64,000 nucleotides of DNA from Microbispora corallina (GTDB lineage: Bacteria > Actinomycetota > Actinomycetes > Streptosporangiales > Streptosporangiaceae), in assembly GCF_016863035.1 (NCBI RefSeq), contig NZ_BOOC01000048.1:1-64000 (forward strand). Reading direction: 5' to 3'. Below are positions 50,759 through 59,300 of this stretch, in pieces (position 1 is the stretch's first letter; the number at the start of each line of letters is the position of its first letter). The translations under genes were made by a program, and so were the position numbers. Below the pieces are notes generated by a model. The model ran no database searches and was not told the DNA's origin. It saw nothing but the letters and a program-made list of their open reading frames with translations.

Positions 50759-51184
50759 ATGCGATGGTGGAAGCTCCCGCTTTCAGGCGCGCCGTACCGT
50801 CACACGCTTTTTCTTCTGCTCTCCCTCCCGCTGGCGGTCTGGTCACTGTTCGACCACGGCACCGCGCAGCGCAGGGCAGCGGCCCTCCTGCTCGCGCACC
50901 CGACCCCGTTCTCGCGCGTACGCGGGCTTGCCGCCGTGCCGCTGGACGCGGTGTCGCTGATGGTGGTGGGGTACTGCTGGCTCGGCGTGCTGGTCAACGT
51001 CGTGTACCCGGTCCGGCCGCTGTTCGGGATGAGCGGGGAGTACCGCGATTCGTGGGGTGGGCCCACGCTCGCCGGCGCCTGGGCCGTGCACGCGCTCGCC
51101 GGCATCGCATTCTGGCTGCTCATCCCCTGGCTGCTGCGCGGGTACGTGGCGCTGTGGCGCCGAATGGCAGGCGCCGACAACTGA
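50759..51184 (+). CDS. Small hypothetical membrane protein (sensor-domain-like)
   Basis: A 141-residue protein with about three hydrophobic segments (HTLFLLLSLPLAVWSLFD; DAVSLMVVGYCWLGVLVNVVYPV; WAVHALAGIAFWLLIPWLL). The opening LSGAPYRHTLFLLLSLPLA recalls the membrane 'sensor' domain that precedes histidine kinases and related actinomycete proteins. No catalytic domain follows. A -10-like TATGCT (50746-50751) lies 7 bases before the ATG at 50759, which suggests a leaderless start. ATG 50747 is an alternative four codons upstream. It is upstream of, but not overlapping, the PadR-ABC operon. Function unknown. Confidence 0.75.
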   Translation: MRWWKLPLSGAPYRHTLFLLLSLPLAVWSLFDHGTAQRRAAALLLAHPTPFSRVRGLAAVPLDAVSLMVVGYCWLGVLVNVVYPVRPLFGMSGEYRDSWGGPTLAGAWAVHALAGIAFWLLIPWLLRGYVALWRRMAGADN

Positions 51185-51249
51185 TGCCTCTCGGGCTGCG
51201 CGCGGCGTTGGGATGCCGCGGCGGTTCCCGCACCTGGTGCCACCCGGGC

Positions 51250-51295
51250 TTGACAGCGAGGGGCTAACCGTTAGATGTTGTGGGCTAACGGTTAG
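51250..51295 (+). promoter_or_regulatory. padR promoter with duplicated CTAAC-N-GTTAG operator
   Basis: TTGACA (51250-51255) with a -10-like TAGATG at 51272-51277 forms a promoter. CTAACCGTTAG (51264-51274) and CTAACGGTTAG (51285-51295) are each near-perfect palindromes (CTAAC-N-GTTAG) and are reverse complements of one another with 10 bases between. The first overlaps the -10 element, the second lies close to the PadR start at 51305, so autorepression is very likely. Confidence 0.85.
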
Positions 51296-51304
51296 GGGGC
51301 CTCG

Positions 51305-51826
51305 ATGCAGCAGGAAGTGGTGCTGGCGATGCTGGCCAAGGAGCCGTCGCACGGCTACCAGCTGCGTGCGCGGCTGCGTGACGCGCTCGGCCCCCTCGGC
51401 GACGCGATGAACGCCGGGCAGGTCTACGTCACGCTGGCGCGGCTGGAAAGAGCCGGCCTGCTGGCGGTCTCCGAAGAAGGCGCCGACCGGTCGGATCGCA
51501 AGGTGTACGCGCTCACCCCCAAGGGCCAGCAGCGCGTGGCGGAGTGGATCGCCGAGGTGGCCTGGCCGCGACCCGACCTCGCGGAGTTCCATCTCAAGCT
51601 GATCGCGGCCGCGGCTGCCGGGCTGGCCGACCCGCTCACCATCGTCGACACCCAGCGCCGCGAGCTGCTGCGCCGGCTGCGTGACGCCCAGCGCGCCGCC
51701 ATGGCCGAGCCGGACCGCTCGGACGCGGCGCTGTTGCTGGAGGGCATCGTGCTCCGGCTCCAGGCGGACCTGCGCTGGCTCGAGGCATGTGAGAAGAACT
51801 GGACCCCCCGAAGGAGTGGATCGTGA
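51305..51826 (+). CDS. PadR family transcriptional regulator
   Basis: A 173-residue regulator. The N-terminal winged helix carries EVVLAMLAKEPSHGYQLRARLRDALG, the standard PadR start, followed by NAGQVYVTLARLERAGLLAV and the wing DRSDRKVYALTPKGQQRVAEWI. A C-terminal helical dimerisation region follows (RRELLRRLRDAQRAAMAEPDR). The ribosome-binding segment is weak. It overlaps the ABC ATPase start by 4 bases (GTGA), so it heads a three-gene operon. Removal from the two operators upstream presumably raises expression of the transporter, as in other PadR-ABC units that respond to toxic small molecules. Confidence 0.93.
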   Translation: MQQEVVLAMLAKEPSHGYQLRARLRDALGPLGDAMNAGQVYVTLARLERAGLLAVSEEGADRSDRKVYALTPKGQQRVAEWIAEVAWPRPDLAEFHLKLIAAAAAGLADPLTIVDTQRRELLRRLRDAQRAAMAEPDRSDAALLLEGIVLRLQADLRWLEACEKNWTPRRSGS

Positions 51827-52569
51827 GCAACGCCGCCGACACGTCCGTGCTGCGCGCCCGCGGGTTGCGAAAGGACTACGGCAGGGGCGAAGGACTGGTG
51901 CGCGCCGTCGACGGGGTCGATCTCGACGTCGGCCCGGGAGAGACGGTGGCGGTGATGGGGCCCAGCGGCTGCGGGAAGTCCACGCTGCTGCACCTTCTCG
52001 GAGGGCTGGACCGGCCGTCGGGCGGGGAGGTGGTGCTGAACGGCCGCCGCATCGACGACATCGGCGAGAAGGCCCTGGCCCGGATGCGGCGCACCGCCGT
52101 CGGCTTCGTCTTCCAGGCCTTCCACCTGATGGAGGAGCTCACCGCCCTCGAGAACGTCGAGCTGTCGGCGCTGCTGGCCGGACGCTCGCCGCGGGCCGCC
52201 AGACGGCGTGCGGAGGAACTGCTGGACCAGGTCGGGCTCGCCGGCCGGGCGCGTTTCCTGCCCTCCGCGCTGTCCGGCGGCCAGCGGCAGCGGGTGGCGG
52301 TCGCCCGGGCGTTGAGCAACGAACCGCTGGTCGTCCTCGCCGACGAGCCGACCGGCAATCTGGACAGCGCCGCCACCCTGGACGTCCTCCACCTCTTCGA
52401 GAGCCTGCACGAGTCCGGTCAGACGCTGGTCATCGTCACCCACGACACGCGGATCGCGGCCACCGCGGACCGGCTGATCTCGATGCGGGACGGCGCGTTC
52501 GTGGACGAGACCAGGCTGACCGGTGGCACCACCGGCCGGCTCGGCGCCCTCGCCGGTCTGGAGGACTGA
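51823..52569 (+). CDS. ABC transporter ATP-binding protein (MacB/LolD-like)
   Basis: A 248-residue ATPase. Walker A is VMGPSGCGKSTLLHLLGGLDRP, the Q-loop FVFQAFHLMEELTALENVEL, the signature ALSGGQRQRVAVARALSNEP, Walker B VVLADEPTGNLD, and the switch His THDTRIA. The ADEPTGNLDS form is characteristic of the LolD/MacB/FtsE group that works with FtsX-like permeases. GTG 51823 overlaps padR. It is cytoplasmic and pairs with the permease that begins five bases after its stop. Confidence 0.95.
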   Translation: MSNAADTSVLRARGLRKDYGRGEGLVRAVDGVDLDVGPGETVAVMGPSGCGKSTLLHLLGGLDRPSGGEVVLNGRRIDDIGEKALARMRRTAVGFVFQAFHLMEELTALENVELSALLAGRSPRAARRRAEELLDQVGLAGRARFLPSALSGGQRQRVAVARALSNEPLVVLADEPTGNLDSAATLDVLHLFESLHESGQTLVIVTHDTRIAATADRLISMRDGAFVDETRLTGGTTGRLGALAGLED

Positions 52570-52574
52570 GAGCG

Positions 52575-54407
52575 ATGGGCCGAGTCCTGCTCGTTGGCCG
52601 CCTCGCCGTACGCGACCTGCGGCGGCGCCCCACCGAGACCGCGCTCCTGCTGCTCGCCATCATGGCGGCGACCACGACGTTGACGCTCGGGCTCGTCCTG
52701 CGCGACGCGGCCGGCGACCCGTACGTCAGCACCCGGGAGGCGACCAGCGGACCCGACGTGGTCGCCGGCGTCGGCCGGCTCGCACAGCTTCCCGGTCTCG
52801 AGGACCTGGCCCGCGGTGACGGCGTCGCCGGCCACAGTGGGCCGTACCCGGTCGCGCCGGCGAAGCTTGAGGCCTCCGGCCGCGTGTCGGACGTACAGGC
52901 CGTGGGGCGCGACGCCGCGACCGCATCGGTCGATCAGCCCGAGGTGACACAGGGCAGCTGGGTCGGCGATGGCGGCGTGGTGGTGGAAGCCGCCTTCGCC
53001 ACGGCACTCGGCGTACGCGTCGGAGATCCCGTCACCCTGGACGGCCGGTCGTTCCGGGTCGTCGGCGTCGCGGTCACCGCCGCCATGGCGCCCTACCCGG
53101 GAACGTCCTGCCTTGTCGCCGTCGGGTGCATGAGCGGCGCGGTCTCCGGCGACATTGCCGCCGGACTGCCGCCGGGGTTGCTGCACAATCCCGGACTGGT
53201 CTGGCTCACCCAGGCGGATGTGCGGAGCCTCACTTCCGATCCCGGCTCCCTGTCCTACGTGATGAACCTGAAGCTGACCCACCCGGACGAGGCCCGGGCG
53301 TTCGTCGGCGCCAACCCCCCGGCGGGCAGGGACGCTCCACGCCTGACGGCCTGGCAGGACATCCTCGAAGACGCCACCGAGGTGGCCGGAGACTCGCAGA
53401 TCCTGCTGCTGATCGGAGCATGGCTGCTCGGTCTGCTCGCCGTGGCCACTCTTTCCGTGCTGGTCGGCGGCCGCATGGCCGATCAGACCAGACGCGTCGG
53501 ACTGCTCAAGGCGGTCGGCGGCACACCGAGCCTGGTCGCCGCGGTGCTGCTCGCGGAGTACGTCCTCGTGGCCGTCGTCGCGGCCGCGGCCGGGCTGGCG
53601 GTCGGATCGGTGACGGCCCCGTCGCTCACCGAGTCGAGTGCCGGCCTCGTCGGCGGCGCGGGCACGCCGTCGATGACCGTCTCCACGGCCGGTGTGGTGA
53701 CGGCCGTCGCACTCGCGGTCGCGGTGGTCGCGACCGTTGTCCCGGCCGTGCGCGCCGCCCGCTCCAGCACCGTCAAGGCACTGGCCGACTCGCCGCGCCC
53801 GCCCCGCCGCGTCGGCTGGCTGATCGCGATCTCGGCGCGACTGCCCGTCCCGCTGCTTCTCGCCCTGCGGGTCGCCGCCCGCCGCCCGCGACGGGTCGTG
53901 CTGGCTGTGGCCGGTGTCGCGATCACCGTCAGCGGGATCTACGTCGTCCTGGTGCTCAACGCCTTCCTCTCCACCCAGCCACTCGCCGGCGGATATGACG
54001 CCGCCCAGGTGGAACTGCTGCGCCAGGTGCTCCTCGTCTGGATGGTCATCCTGCTCTGCCTGGCGGCGGTCAACGCCGTCGTCATCACCTGGGCGACGGT
54101 GCTCGACAACCGGCGTTCGTCGGCGCTGGCGCGCGCCCTCGGCGCGACCCCCGGCGAGGTGAGCACGGCGCTGGCGGCCGCGCAGGTGCTCCCCGCGCTC
54201 GCCGGCGCCCTCCTGGGCGCCTTCCCAGGAGGCTTCGCCCTGTTCGCCGCCCTGAACGCGATCACCGGCGGCGACGGTGACAGGGCCACTCTTCCCTCGC
54301 TCTGGCAACTGCTCACCGTGGTGCTGGCGACCGTGCTCGTGGTGGCGGCGCTCACCGCCGTTCCCGCCCGCCTCGGCGGCCGCCGTCCCGTGACGGAGGC
54401 TCTCTGA
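52575..54407 (+). CDS. FtsX-like ABC permease
   Basis: A 610-residue membrane protein. The first helix is near residues 22-40 (ALLLLAIMAATTTLTLGLVL), followed by a large extracellular MacB-type domain up to about residue 265. FtsX-like helices then occur in two sets, each with a family block such as RRVGLLKAVGGTPSLVAAVLLAEYVLVAVVAAAAGL and RRSSALARALGATPGEVSTALAAAQVLPALAGALLG. ATG 52575 is supported by GAGAG just upstream. A much longer frame beginning in the ATPase gene is a shadow. The unit probably exports or removes a lipid, peptide or drug. Confidence 0.93.
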   Translation: MGRVLLVGRLAVRDLRRRPTETALLLLAIMAATTTLTLGLVLRDAAGDPYVSTREATSGPDVVAGVGRLAQLPGLEDLARGDGVAGHSGPYPVAPAKLEASGRVSDVQAVGRDAATASVDQPEVTQGSWVGDGGVVVEAAFATALGVRVGDPVTLDGRSFRVVGVAVTAAMAPYPGTSCLVAVGCMSGAVSGDIAAGLPPGLLHNPGLVWLTQADVRSLTSDPGSLSYVMNLKLTHPDEARAFVGANPPAGRDAPRLTAWQDILEDATEVAGDSQILLLIGAWLLGLLAVATLSVLVGGRMADQTRRVGLLKAVGGTPSLVAAVLLAEYVLVAVVAAAAGLAVGSVTAPSLTESSAGLVGGAGTPSMTVSTAGVVTAVALAVAVVATVVPAVRAARSSTVKALADSPRPPRRVGWLIAISARLPVPLLLALRVAARRPRRVVLAVAGVAITVSGIYVVLVLNAFLSTQPLAGGYDAAQVELLRQVLLVWMVILLCLAAVNAVVITWATVLDNRRSSALARALGATPGEVSTALAAAQVLPALAGALLGAFPGGFALFAALNAITGGDGDRATLPSLWQLLTVVLATVLVVAALTAVPARLGGRRPVTEAL

Positions 54408-54587
54408 GTACATGACCGTCGTGAAGATCGGCACCGCGGACGGCACGGCCGGCGTCGACTCGGCCAGGATCGGCCCCGGCACCCGGGCTCGTCGGCCGGC
54501 GCGCGTGGCGCTCATCCGCCGATTTCCACGGCCGGCTTCCACGGCCGGCGCAGCGACGCCCTCCCCCATGGGACGACCCCCGCGTCT

Positions 54588-54608
54588 GCGGCCGGCTCGA
54601 CCGGCCGC
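54588..54608. terminator. Hairpin between the convergent permease and lectin genes
   Basis: GCGGCCGG, loop CTCGA, CCGGCCGC form a perfect 8-base-pair stem. It is 2 bases past the stop of the lectin gene (54611) and 180 bases past the permease stop (54407), so it could serve both. The preceding 54408-54587 contains tandem CCACGGCCGGC units (about 54526-54549) and no gene I can support. Confidence 0.65.
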
Positions 54609-54610
54609 CT

Positions 54611-56242
54611 TCAGGAGCTGCCGACCCAGGAGTGGGCGGTGCTGGTCCTGATACACGGCCACTGGGTGGCGGGAGCGCCGTCGTCGGTGCGTGCGCCGTC
54701 GATCGTCAGGCACATCCCGGCGTTGCCGTCGACCAGCATCGAGCCGCCGCCCGCGCCCCCCGCCACCCGGATCCAGGACTGAGCGGGGCTGCCGTTGCAG
54801 ACCCACTGCACGATGCCGGCGCCCCGTGTCGTGAAACCGCCGTTGACCGTCAGGCAGCGGTCGCTCTGGAAGTTGCGGATCTCGGAACCATTCCAGTACC
54901 AGTTCTCCGCGCTGCTTCCGTCGCAGTCCCGCTGTACCACGGCCACACCGTTGTCGAGCCCGGCGCCGGCCGGCAGCAGGCACGCGCCGCTGTTGACGTT
55001 CCTGAAGCGGACGGTGGCGATGTCGCGGGCGGTCGGGGCGAAGTCGAACACCAGCCGCTGCGGGTATGGCCGGGTGGACTGGGCGACCTCGTTGACCCCC
55101 TGGACGCGGCCGCCGCTGCCGTCCCAGTCGAGGTTCTGGGTCATGTCGGGCACCGCGGTGAGCACCGACGTCGACCCGCCGGGCAGACCCTTGTGCACAC
55201 AGGCGCTCTCCCGGTAGCCGGTGTCGAACCTGCTCGGACAGGCGCCGCTGATGAAGAACGACCCAGCGGCGAACACGACGCCCTGCATGTGCCACACGGG
55301 AGAGGCCCAGGCGGCGCGGGCGGTGGCCGTGCCGAAGAGGGTGCCGTCGTCCGCCCGCGGCAGGCCGCTGGTCATGTCGAACGGCCAGCGGATCAGCCGG
55401 CCGCCGGCGGCGTCGGTCTGAACGTACTCGCTGGTCGTCAACGCGGAGTTCGCACGGTCGAAGCTCATGCCGTTGAGGCACGGCGCCGAGCCCGTGACAG
55501 AGGTGCAGGGGACCTCGAACGAGGTGGTGGTCCGGTAGGTGTAACGGACCGGCAGAACATAGGTGAAGCCCTCGAGCCCGTCCGTGTCACGCATGAGGTC
55601 GCCGAGCCGGTAGACGTCCAGCCCGCCGCCGCTGCCGACCAGCAGGTTGTCGCCGTACCACACGACGCTGTCGGCATGGCCCGCACGTGGGGCGACCGTG
55701 CCGCCGCCCGCGGTCGCCATCAGCACGTCGAAGTACCGTGGTGTGCTGCCGCCGCGGTCGACGAACCGCAGCTTGGCCAGGGCGTTGCCGTCGCCGTAGT
55801 GCCAGGACACCACCTCCCAGCGGTGACCGTGCCAGCTGCCGTCGCCCGCCGCGTCGTGCGGGACCGACAGGCCCTGCGGTGCCCAGGCGTCGCGGCCGCC
55901 GTCGTCGGTGGGGTTGTTCCAGCAGTAACCGGTGGCGTCCACACCGGGGTTGAAGGGCGTCGGGTAACACAGCCCGGCCTTGCCCGTCGCCCCTGTGCCC
56001 GCGAGCTCGCCGAGATCCTGCGGCGTCAGCGCGGAGTTTCCGGACAGGCCGGAGATCTGCGAGCTGTGGTCGGTCACCGGTGTCAGCGCGAAGTGGCCGG
56101 CGTCGACGGGTGTGATGCCCGACGCGGCATGTGCGGGGCTCGCGCCGAACCAGGTGCCGCCGAGCAGCCCGAGGACCAGCCCCGTGGTCCACAGCAGCCG
56201 CCATAAGCCGGGGCCGGCGTGTGACGGGCGGGTGGGACTCAA
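54611..56242 (-). CDS. Secreted protein with C-terminal ricin-type beta-trefoil (lectin) domain
   Basis: A 543-residue secreted protein. The signal peptide ends near ASPAHAASG (about residue 40). Residues 40-400 form a domain I do not recognise: paired cysteines (LCYPTPF and GYCWNNP; VPCTSV and APCLNG) and motifs such as VVWYGDNLLVGSGGGLDVYRL and HMQGVVFAAGSFFISGACP suggest a beta-propeller or similar. Residues about 415-543 are a ricin-B-like trefoil with FRNVNSGACLLPAG, SSAENWYW, RCLTVNGG, SPAQSWIRV and MCLTIDGA repeats. It probably binds sugar outside the cell. It follows the RHS gene on the same strand beyond a strong hairpin. Confidence 0.82.
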   Translation of the reverse strand: MSPTRPSHAGPGLWRLLWTTGLVLGLLGGTWFGASPAHAASGITPVDAGHFALTPVTDHSSQISGLSGNSALTPQDLGELAGTGATGKAGLCYPTPFNPGVDATGYCWNNPTDDGGRDAWAPQGLSVPHDAAGDGSWHGHRWEVVSWHYGDGNALAKLRFVDRGGSTPRYFDVLMATAGGGTVAPRAGHADSVVWYGDNLLVGSGGGLDVYRLGDLMRDTDGLEGFTYVLPVRYTYRTTTSFEVPCTSVTGSAPCLNGMSFDRANSALTTSEYVQTDAAGGRLIRWPFDMTSGLPRADDGTLFGTATARAAWASPVWHMQGVVFAAGSFFISGACPSRFDTGYRESACVHKGLPGGSTSVLTAVPDMTQNLDWDGSGGRVQGVNEVAQSTRPYPQRLVFDFAPTARDIATVRFRNVNSGACLLPAGAGLDNGVAVVQRDCDGSSAENWYWNGSEIRNFQSDRCLTVNGGFTTRGAGIVQWVCNGSPAQSWIRVAGGAGGGSMLVDGNAGMCLTIDGARTDDGAPATQWPCIRTSTAHSWVGSS

Positions 56243-56273
56243 TGTCGTTCCTCCTGTCGCGGTGCGCGCGGGG

Positions 56274-56314
56274 TCCGGGTCCCCGGCACGGATTGGCCGT
56301 GCCGGGGACCCGGA
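56274..56314 (-). terminator. Very strong hairpin after the RHS gene
   Basis: TCCGGGTCCCCGGCACG and CGTGCCGGGGACCCGGA pair perfectly over 17 bases around loop GATTGGC. It begins 3 bases after the RHS stop on the minus strand. The next gene starts 32 bases beyond it. Confidence 0.85.
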
Positions 56315-56317
56315 GGG

Positions 56318-59300
56318 TCAGAATCCGATGTGGTGCCAGACGCTGGTGGCGGTGTTCCGCACCGCGCCACCGGCGTTCCGCGCCGTGTTCCCGGCGGATC
56401 TCACGGCCCCTGAGGTGGCGTTCCAGGCCGTCTGTCCCCATCGGGAGGCCGTGCGATACGCCGCTTGGGACTGGCGCGCGATGATCCGGGCCTGTTCGGA
56501 CTTCGCGAAGGCGGCGGAGTTACCGGTGAGCGCGAGCATTCCCGTCAGGCAGTCGGAGGAGCTCCAGCTGCTCTGGCAGGTCTCATAGGTGAGATAGGCG
56601 GTGGATGGGAGGCCGACGGCGGTGTACCACGCCATCGCGGCCGTCCCGCATGGGCCGCCGGCCGCCCCAAGGGTGTCCGCGGTGACGAACGCGCAGGCGG
56701 CGATCATGCCGGTGGACGACGCGCTCCCCCACACCGCGAGCTGGTGGTAGACGAGCTCCTGCGTGGACTTGCCTCCACCGCCGTCCATGACCTGCTCCGC
56801 CTCCTTCTCGCACTGGGCGGCGGCGGATCCGGTCTGCAGGCAGGCGTCGAACGCCACGACGGCGGTCTGCTTCTTCAGGTCCACGTTCTCGATCCAGGCA
56901 CGGAACGCGGCGTCGTCCAGGTTGGCGCCGCCGTTGTAGCCGAGGTTCTTGCGCAGCCATTCCCGCGTCTTCGGGTCCAGCGTCTTGCCGCCGCTGTTGC
57001 CGTGTGACGGCGATGACTTGCTGTTGTCCTGGTCCTTCTCCTTCGGCGTGCGGTGGTCGCCCTGGTCGCCCCTGCCCTTGCTGGGCGTGTGCGGGCAGGC
57101 GGGTTCGTCGCGCACCCCGCACAGCAGGCCGTCGCCCGACGGGTCGCTGTAGGTCACCGGATTGTCCGCGCCGTAGCTGTAGCCGTTCAGCGTCTGCGGC
57201 TTGTCGGTCTCCAGCAGCGGGTCGACGCTGATGAACCCGCCGACGGCCGGGTCGTACTGGCGGTCGCCGATCTGGATCAGGCCGGTGCGGGCGTCGTCAG
57301 GTGCGCCGAGGAAGGACTTGTCGTCCGGCCAGGCGGCGGGCGGGGTGCCGCGGTCGCCGCCGAAGGGGTCGGTGTAGCGCTTGACGACCGCCTGGGTGGT
57401 GGCGTCCATGGCCAGGCTGCTCGTGCCGTGGTCGTCGCCGGCCAGCCAGGACAGCGCGGGTGTGCCGCTGCCCGCGGTGCTGCGGATCGCGATCACCGGG
57501 CCCGAGGGACCCTCGGTGTACGAGCGTACGCCCCAGGTGGTCGTCGTGCCGCCGGCGGTCCTGGTGTGGATCTCCGTGGAGCCGAGATAGAGCACGCTCT
57601 CCCCGCCCGTGGAGGCCCGGCGGATCAGCAGGTTGCCGCCGCCGTCATAGACGTAGTCGGTGGTCGCGGTGCCCTCGGTGGTCTTGCTCAGGTTGCCTTG
57701 GGCGTTCCACGTCAGGCTCTGGCCGCCGCTCCTCCCGGGGCGCTTGACGGTGTCGCCGATGGCGTCGTAGCCGTAGGACGCGGCCGAACCGGCACAGGTG
57801 CCCGTCGTGACGGCGGTCAGTGCGTGCTTGCGCGCGGCGTCGGTGTGACAGTAGCTCGCGGTGGTGTCTCCGGTGGCGGCGTGGGTGGTCAGGGCGGTCC
57901 GCAGGCCCGCAACGTCGTAGGAGTAACCGGTGCTGTACGGGGCCGCGCCGCCGACGGCGCTCCCCGCGGCGGTGCCGCAGGTCGCGTCGGCCGGGGTCCA
58001 GGCGCTGGTCAGGCGGCGGTAGCCGTCGTACCCGAAACACTGCGTGTCGGCCTTCCCCGTGCCGCCCTGCGTGCTCGAGTCGCCGATCCGGGTGACGTTA
58101 CCCGCGTCGTCGTAGCTGTAGGCGAGGTCCTGGGGCGCGTAGGCGTGGGTCTCGTCGGTGACCTTGGACGTGGTCAGCCGCCCGGTGCCCTGCTCGTAGG
58201 TGTCGGTGAGGAACGCCTTCTTCACCCCGGACGGCGCGGTGGCCAGCGTGAGCTGCTGCGGCTCGGCCAGCGGTGAGTAGGCGACGTGCTGGAGGTAGCC
58301 CGTGGCTCCCGTGACGCTGTTCACCTTGCCGGTGGGGCCGTAGCCGTAGCCGACGTGCTCCAGCGGCAGGCCTCCGGCCGCGGGCTCGGTGGAGCTCTGA
58401 AGGCTGCCGTCAGGATAGTAGGAACTGCTGAACGTGTAGCTGGGCTTGACCGCGCCTGACGTCACCAGTGGGTCGGCCGGGTCCAGGTCGGTCTCGGTCT
58501 GCGTGGCGTGGTAGAGGTCGTCGTACTCGGTGACCTTCTGGGTGTACGCCCGGCCGTTGACGCCGCCGTCGTAGCTGATGGCCGCGGCGGCCTGGCCCTT
58601 GGCCACGGTGTCGTAGGTCCAGGCGGACAGCTTGCCGGCGTCCGTCCTCGCGGTCTGCCATTCGCCGGTGGTGCGGCCGATCGCGTCATAGCTGTAGAGC
58701 AGCTTGTGCCCGGCCGCGTCCGTCGTGCTGTCGATCTGGTCCAGGACGGTGTACGCGGCGGTGCTGTCGCCCTTGTCCGGGTCGGTCGCCGACGTCTGGC
58801 GGCCGAACAGGTCGTAGCCGTAGCTCCACGTGGCGCCGTCGGGCCCGGTCACGCGGGCCTTCTGGTCGTCGCCGGTGTAGGCGTACGCGGTCGTGGTGTG
58901 CGCGGGCGCCGGTGCGGCGCCGCCGAAGTCGGTGTCGGCGGGGGACGTTCCGGCGTACTCGCGCAGTTCGACGGTCCTGCCACGCGCGTCGGTAACGGTA
59001 CGGCTCGCACTGCCGCCGGCCGGCGGGCTCACCGCGGTGGAGTCACCGGTGTAGCCGGTGAGCGTCGGGTTCCCCTTCCGCACCCCAAAGATCCACAGTG
59101 CGTCCGAGGTCTGCCTGCCGGCGCCGTCGAAGACGAACCGGTGTTCGGTGGGCGCGCCGTTGTCCTCCGCGCGTGCGTAGACGCCGTTCGGCGTCGTGGC
59201 GTCGTCGAAGATGCCGGCGAAGGTGTCGTAGGCAAGGCCCCGCGAGTCGTACCGGGTGTCGGTCAGCGTCCTGCCGCCGACCGGTGTGGGCGCCTGTACC

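Noticed and set aside
54412-54651. Short plus-strand ORF after the permease (MTVVKIGTADGTAGV...)
   Set aside because: No ribosome-binding site, runs into the antisense of the lectin gene, and quickly becomes Arg/Pro-rich. Not supported as a gene.
52419-55481. Minus-strand ORF of 1020 codons
   Set aside because: Runs antisense through the FtsX-like permease and out of frame over the lectin gene. Low-complexity Arg/Gly/Asp translation, no motif.
54611-56242. Lectin gene as the RHS immunity gene
   Set aside because: It has a signal peptide, is large and is separated by a strong terminator, all unlike a typical cytoplasmic immunity protein.
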